Shown here: positions 60,301 through 64,000 of the stretch, piece by piece
How the letters are laid out: every line of letters begins with the position of its first letter
Numbering within the stretch: position 1 is the stretch's first letter
Assembly (NCBI RefSeq): GCF_040834005.1
Contig: NZ_CP162129.1
Location: 2,256,001-2,320,000 of the forward strand
Direction of reading: 5' to 3'
Source of the DNA: Paenibacillus sp. PL2-23
GTDB taxonomy: Bacteria; Bacillota; Bacilli; Paenibacillales; Paenibacillaceae
Length of the DNA: 64,000 nt
Position numbers and translations under genes: made by a program
Notes under the pieces: model-generated
The model's database searches: none
What the model saw: only the letters and a program-made list of their open reading frames with translations
Told to the model about the DNA's origin: nothing

Positions 60301-61485
60301 ATGCGGATGAATCAAACAAAAGCACTTATTTTATCCACGGCTGCGATGGCAGTTTCTTTTATGATTTGGTCGGTTTTCCCGCCTATAGCGGGGCAAATTC
60401 AGGAGCTGTTCGGGCTCAGCAACGTAGAGAAGAGCATTCTGGTCGCAACCCCCGTGTTGCTGGGATCCATTATGAGAATTCCGATGGGCATCCTGACGGA
60501 TCGATTCGGCGGCAAAAAGGTGTTTACACTAACGATGCTCTTCCTGATCCTGCCGATGGTATTGGCCGCATCCGTTGATTCGTTTGCGGGAATGCTGATA
60601 TGCGCCCTGTTTATCGGCATGGCAGGCACCACATTCGCCATATCCATCACCTTTGTATCCAAATGGTATCCGCCGGAGCGCCAAGGCTTTATACTCGGCA
60701 TTGCGGGACTCGGCAATTTAGGAAGCGCAGGAGCAAACTTTCTGATACCCTCCATTTCTTCATCATTTGGTCTGCCTTGGGTGTTTTTGAGCTTAGCCAT
60801 TGCCGTTGCCGTTATGGCGGTCATCTTTCAGGCGTTCACGAAGGATGTGCCGAAGCCGGCTGTACCCAAGACGTTGAAGCAATCGTTGTCCGTTACGAAA
60901 GAAAAGGCGACATGGCATTTATCGATATATTATTTTTTAACCTTTGGCGGATTTGTTTCCTTTAGCGTTTATTTGCCAACACTGCTGAAGGACTTGTTCG
61001 AACTGAACGCATTTGATGCGGGAATAAGCACTGCGGTTTTTGTGTTGGCGGCTACGCTGATTCGGCCAGCAGGGGGGTATCTGGCAGATCGGCTGGGCAG
61101 CAGAAAGGTATTAAACCTGGTATTTGTTGGCATATTAACAGGAGCGCTTGTGTTATCTGCGACGCTCGAGCAGCTTGTAGGCTTCACCTTCGTATGCTTG
61201 CTGCTATCCTTGCTGCTTGGAATAGGTAACGGGGCGGTGTTCAAAATGGTGCCGGAGGTGTCCTCCGGCAATACAGGGGCGGTAACGGGCTTTGTTGGGG
61301 CAGCTGGAGGCATTGGCGGATTTTTCCCGCCAATCGTTCTCGGTATCGTGCTGGATTCCACCGGGCATTACCATTTGGGCTTTGCGTTCATGGCGGTGTT
61401 TGCTTTGGGTTGTTTAATCCTGAACTACTCCGGCCAGAAGCCTAGAAGCTCGCGAGTTCAGCGAGGCGTTGAATATACGGCGTAA
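60301..61485 (+). CDS. MFS transporter, nitrate/nitrite porter type (NarK-like)
   Basis: A 394-aa protein with twelve membrane helices. Family marks: RIPMGILTDRFGGKKVF after helix 2 and the glycine-rich helix GNLGSAGANFLIPS with GFVGAAGGIGGFFPP, like the two nitrate-signature motifs of NarK/NasA carriers. The nitrogen-type operator upstream supports uptake of nitrate, nitrite or a similar N source. No nitrate reductase genes are seen nearby. ATG 60301 behind GAGGTC; ATG 60307 is also possible. Confidence 0.85.
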   Translation: MRMNQTKALILSTAAMAVSFMIWSVFPPIAGQIQELFGLSNVEKSILVATPVLLGSIMRIPMGILTDRFGGKKVFTLTMLFLILPMVLAASVDSFAGMLICALFIGMAGTTFAISITFVSKWYPPERQGFILGIAGLGNLGSAGANFLIPSISSSFGLPWVFLSLAIAVAVMAVIFQAFTKDVPKPAVPKTLKQSLSVTKEKATWHLSIYYFLTFGGFVSFSVYLPTLLKDLFELNAFDAGISTAVFVLAATLIRPAGGYLADRLGSRKVLNLVFVGILTGALVLSATLEQLVGFTFVCLLLSLLLGIGNGAVFKMVPEVSSGNTGAVTGFVGAAGGIGGFFPPIVLGIVLDSTGHYHLGFAFMAVFALGCLILNYSGQKPRSSRVQRGVEYTA

Positions 61486-61523
61486 CAGACGAGCGTGTCC
61501 CTGGGACGCGCTTTTCCTTTCTT

Positions 61524-62375
61524 TTAGATTCCCGAAGTCTCAGCGTCCCGTGCTTCCCCATACAGCTTCCGATAAGCCTCCGGCGTCATACCCTCCAGCC
61601 TGCGGAAGGTCGCCACGAAGTGGCTCGCGTCGCGGAATCCCACAGCTTCACCGATGCGGCGGACGGTCCAATCCGGCAGCGAGGGCAGCCATACCTTTGC
61701 CTTGCGGATTCGCAGCCGGATGAGATAGGCGTAAGCAGTCTGTCCGAACAGCTCACGAAATCGTTCGTTCAGCTGTCGTTCCCCGATGCCGAGATGAACA
61801 GCCATCTCGCTCAAGCCGATGTCGGGATTGCCGAAATGCTCCTCCAGCCAGTCGAGCAGCGCTTGAATTCGCTCCAGCCGCTTCGACATAGCGGGACGGT
61901 TGTCCGTGCGGGCATCCGTTCGCAGCAGCGTCAGAAACCGGTACAGATCTCCCGAGTAGCGCCAGCCCGAGGGGTCGCCGCCAGCTTCGGCGAAGGACAG
62001 CAGGCTCTCCAATTGATCGGTAATGATTGGCTTGTCAGTCTCCCACTGCAACCATTCAGCGTCGCCAAAGCCTAATGCTTGGACGATGCTGGCGGCCGAG
62101 CTTCCATGAAAGGTAATGAAGCCGGTCTGCCATTGTCCAAGGCGGGCTTCATACCGGTGGGGCGTTCCCGGGGAGAGCAGGACGCCGGTGCGTTCCGTCA
62201 TTCTCCAGGTGCGGCCATGAGTGGACAGCTCGCCTTCGCCTTGCAGCGTCTGAAGCCAGTGATAATAGGGATAGCCGTTTGGCCGGTCGATGTTCTCTTG
62301 GTCATATTTGATGCCTATGGTTTCCAGCTGTAAGGGTAGCAGCTCCGCTGGAGAGGCAGGCACAACTCTTCGCAT
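61524..62375 (-). CDS. AraC-family regulator, cupin-type
   Basis: A 283-aa protein. N-terminal cupin-like sensor (WRMTERTGVLLSPGTPHRYEA in outline) and two C-terminal AraC helix-turn-helix motifs (IGLSEMAVHLGIGERQLNERFRELFG; RIGEAVGFRDASHFVATFRRLEG, in outline). I start at ATG 62375 (GGAGGTATT upstream). The longer reading from 62498 crosses the divergent promoter region. It is divergent from the beta-galactosidase gene and is its probable activator in answer to a sugar. Confidence 0.9.
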   Translation of the reverse strand: MRRVVPASPAELLPLQLETIGIKYDQENIDRPNGYPYYHWLQTLQGEGELSTHGRTWRMTERTGVLLSPGTPHRYEARLGQWQTGFITFHGSSAASIVQALGFGDAEWLQWETDKPIITDQLESLLSFAEAGGDPSGWRYSGDLYRFLTLLRTDARTDNRPAMSKRLERIQALLDWLEEHFGNPDIGLSEMAVHLGIGERQLNERFRELFGQTAYAYLIRLRIRKAKVWLPSLPDWTVRRIGEAVGFRDASHFVATFRRLEGMTPEAYRKLYGEARDAETSGI

Positions 62376-62496
62376 GTAATAATACCTCCATATTCTTATA
62401 TGTGTAAGCGGTAATTTTATATTGGATATCGTCATTATAAGCCATAAGATTAAAGTGTTGTAGACAGTTTTATCATATATGATGAGGTGTAATGAC

Positions 62497-64000
62497 ATGA
62501 TTAACGCGAAAAAACCGAAAATTTGGTATGGCGGCGACTATAATCCCGATCAATGGGAGAAGGCGATATGGGATGAGGATGTACGAATGTTCAAGCTTGC
62601 CGGGATCGATGTGGCGACGCTGAACGTATTCGCTTGGGCAAAAAATCAGCCTGACGAGCATACCTACGATTTTGGCTGGCTTGACGAGATGATGGACAAG
62701 CTGCACGCGGCTGGCATCGGAGTGTGCCTCGCGACAAGTACGGCGGCACACCCTGCATGGATGGCGCGCCAATATCCCGACGTGCTTCAAGTCGATTTCA
62801 ACGGCGCCAAGCGCAAGTTCGGCGGGCGCCATAACTCTTGTCCCAACAGTCCGACCTTTCGTAAATATTCAACGATCATGGCTGAGAAGCTGGCGGAGCG
62901 CTACAAGGATCACCCGGCTCTCCTGATTTGGCACATTAACAACGAATATGGCGGCGCGGGCAATTGTTATTGCGATAATTGCGAAGCGGCTTTCCGCAAT
63001 TGGGCGAAGGCTCGCTACGGCACGCTTGAGGAGCTGAATCGCGCTTGGAATACCGCTTTCTGGGGCCATACCTTCTATGCTTGGGAGGACATCGTGCTGC
63101 CTAGCGGGCTTAGCGAGGAGTGGATCGGCAACGGTCGTACGAATACGAATTTCCAAGGTATTTCGCTCGATTATATGCGCTTCCACTCAGACAGCCTGCT
63201 GGAATGCTACAAGCTTGAATATGAAGCGGTGAAGAAGCATACGCCTGACATCCCTGTCACAACCAATTTGATGGGCGCCTTCAAGAAGCTGGATTACCAT
63301 AAGTGGGCGAAGCATATGGATGTCATATCCTGGGACAATTATCCCCGCTTCGACACGCCTCACAGCTACACGGGCATGATGCATGATCTGATGCGCGGCC
63401 TGAAGGACGGCCAGCCGTTTATGCTGATGGAGCAGACGCCCAGCCAGCAGAACTGGCAGCCCTACAACTCGCTGAAGCGTCCGGGCGTTATGCGCCTGTG
63501 GAGCTATCAAGCGGCGGCCAGAGGCGCAGATACCATACTGTTCTTCCAGCTTAGACGCTCCATCGGCGCCTGCGAAAAGTATCACGGTGCCGTCATCGAG
63601 CACGTCGGCCATGAGCATACGCGCGTCTTCCGTGAGTGCGCTCAGCTAGGCGCAGAGCTGGATAAGCTTGGCGACGCTCTGATTGATTCCCGCGTTCAGT
63701 CCAAGGTAGCCATATTGTTCGATTGGGAGAACTGGTGGGCAATTGAAATGTCCAGCGGTCCATCCATTGCTCTGCAATATGTAGATGAGGCGCACAAGTA
63801 TTACGACGCGCTGTACCGGCTTGGCATTGCGGCGGATGTCGTCAGCGTGGAAGCCGACTTAAGCGGCTATGACCTGGTTATAGCCCCGGTTATGTATATG
63901 GTGAAGCAAGGGGTAGCGGACAAGCTGGAGCAATATGTGCAGGGCGGCGGCACGTTCATTACAACCTACTTCAGCGGTATAGTGGATGAAAACGATCTGG
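62497..64000 (+). CDS. Beta-galactosidase, GH42 (3' end outside window)
   Basis: The first 501 codons are present and the frame is open to the window edge; GH42 enzymes are about 660-690 aa. The N-terminal WYGGDYNPDQW and FAWAKNQPDEHTYDFGWLD are family hallmarks. The acid/base Glu is in IWHINNEYGG, the nucleophile in FMLMEQTPS. Cys residues NSC and CYCDNC form the zinc site of GH42. It has no signal peptide, so it acts on imported galactosides. GAGGTG precedes ATG 62497. Regulated, by inference, by the divergent AraC protein. Confidence 0.93.
   Translation, partial: MINAKKPKIWYGGDYNPDQWEKAIWDEDVRMFKLAGIDVATLNVFAWAKNQPDEHTYDFGWLDEMMDKLHAAGIGVCLATSTAAHPAWMARQYPDVLQVDFNGAKRKFGGRHNSCPNSPTFRKYSTIMAEKLAERYKDHPALLIWHINNEYGGAGNCYCDNCEAAFRNWAKARYGTLEELNRAWNTAFWGHTFYAWEDIVLPSGLSEEWIGNGRTNTNFQGISLDYMRFHSDSLLECYKLEYEAVKKHTPDIPVTTNLMGAFKKLDYHKWAKHMDVISWDNYPRFDTPHSYTGMMHDLMRGLKDGQPFMLMEQTPSQQNWQPYNSLKRPGVMRLWSYQAAARGADTILFFQLRRSIGACEKYHGAVIEHVGHEHTRVFRECAQLGAELDKLGDALIDSRVQSKVAILFDWENWWAIEMSSGPSIALQYVDEAHKYYDALYRLGIAADVVSVEADLSGYDLVIAPVMYMVKQGVADKLEQYVQGGGTFITTYFSGIVDENDL

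Overview
The window reads as Bacillota chromosome, most likely Paenibacillus or a close relative. The evidence is an S-layer-homology protein, sigma-A promoters of Firmicute type, strong AGGAGG ribosome sites, GlnR/TnrA- and cre-like operators, and a staphyloxanthin-like carotenoid cluster. No species can be named from sequence alone.

Left region (1-20031) is an AT-rich mobile island. It begins with two group II introns in tandem (1-3941), followed by a decayed IS3 transposase. Next come a PemK/MazF-fold protein (5003-5719) and an unusual module: a promoter, a short RNA with two 31-bp repeats, a strong terminator and two overlapping genes I do not recognise (5727-8145), the second with a PD-(D/E)xK-like signature. 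A tyrosine integrase follows, then two related Tn7/Mu-type transposons fused head to head at a perfect 20-bp palindrome (9511-12734), both lacking the 5' part of the transposase gene. After a regulator and a RadC gene lies a complete ABC-three-component-type defence operon (14913-19773). The right edge is the 3' half of a tRNA-Ala(GGC) gene starting in the anticodon loop (19990-20031), as expected for an attachment-site remnant. The matching left end is not in the window.

Middle region (20032-42161) is ordinary chromosome with many one-gene regulators beside their likely targets: ArsR with an MFS exporter (shared operator seen twice), MerR with nitroreductase, CGNR protein with a VOC/flavin-split-barrel pair (repeated operator boxes), a GltC-like LysR regulator divergent from glutamate dehydrogenase, and a secreted PL8 polysaccharide lyase under a cre site. 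A 1.23-kb IS3-family element (25888-27117) sits directly behind an AraC gene.

Carotenoid region (42280-54610) has one divergent and nine co-directed pathway genes around a CarH-type B12 photoreceptor regulator. It encodes four CrtI-type flavoenzymes, a phytoene/dehydrosqualene synthase, a CruF-like membrane protein, two glycosyltransferases and two acyltransferases, which suggests a glycosylated, acylated carotenoid made in response to light. The main promoter carries two perfect 11-bp direct repeats over the -10 box, the layout known for CarH operators.

Right region (54611-64000) holds an SLH-domain surface protein, a GntR-controlled ABC transporter with a 13-bp inverted-repeat operator, a cyclase, a nitrate/nitrite-type MFS transporter behind a perfect GlnR/TnrA box, and an AraC regulator divergent from a GH42 beta-galactosidase cut by the window edge.
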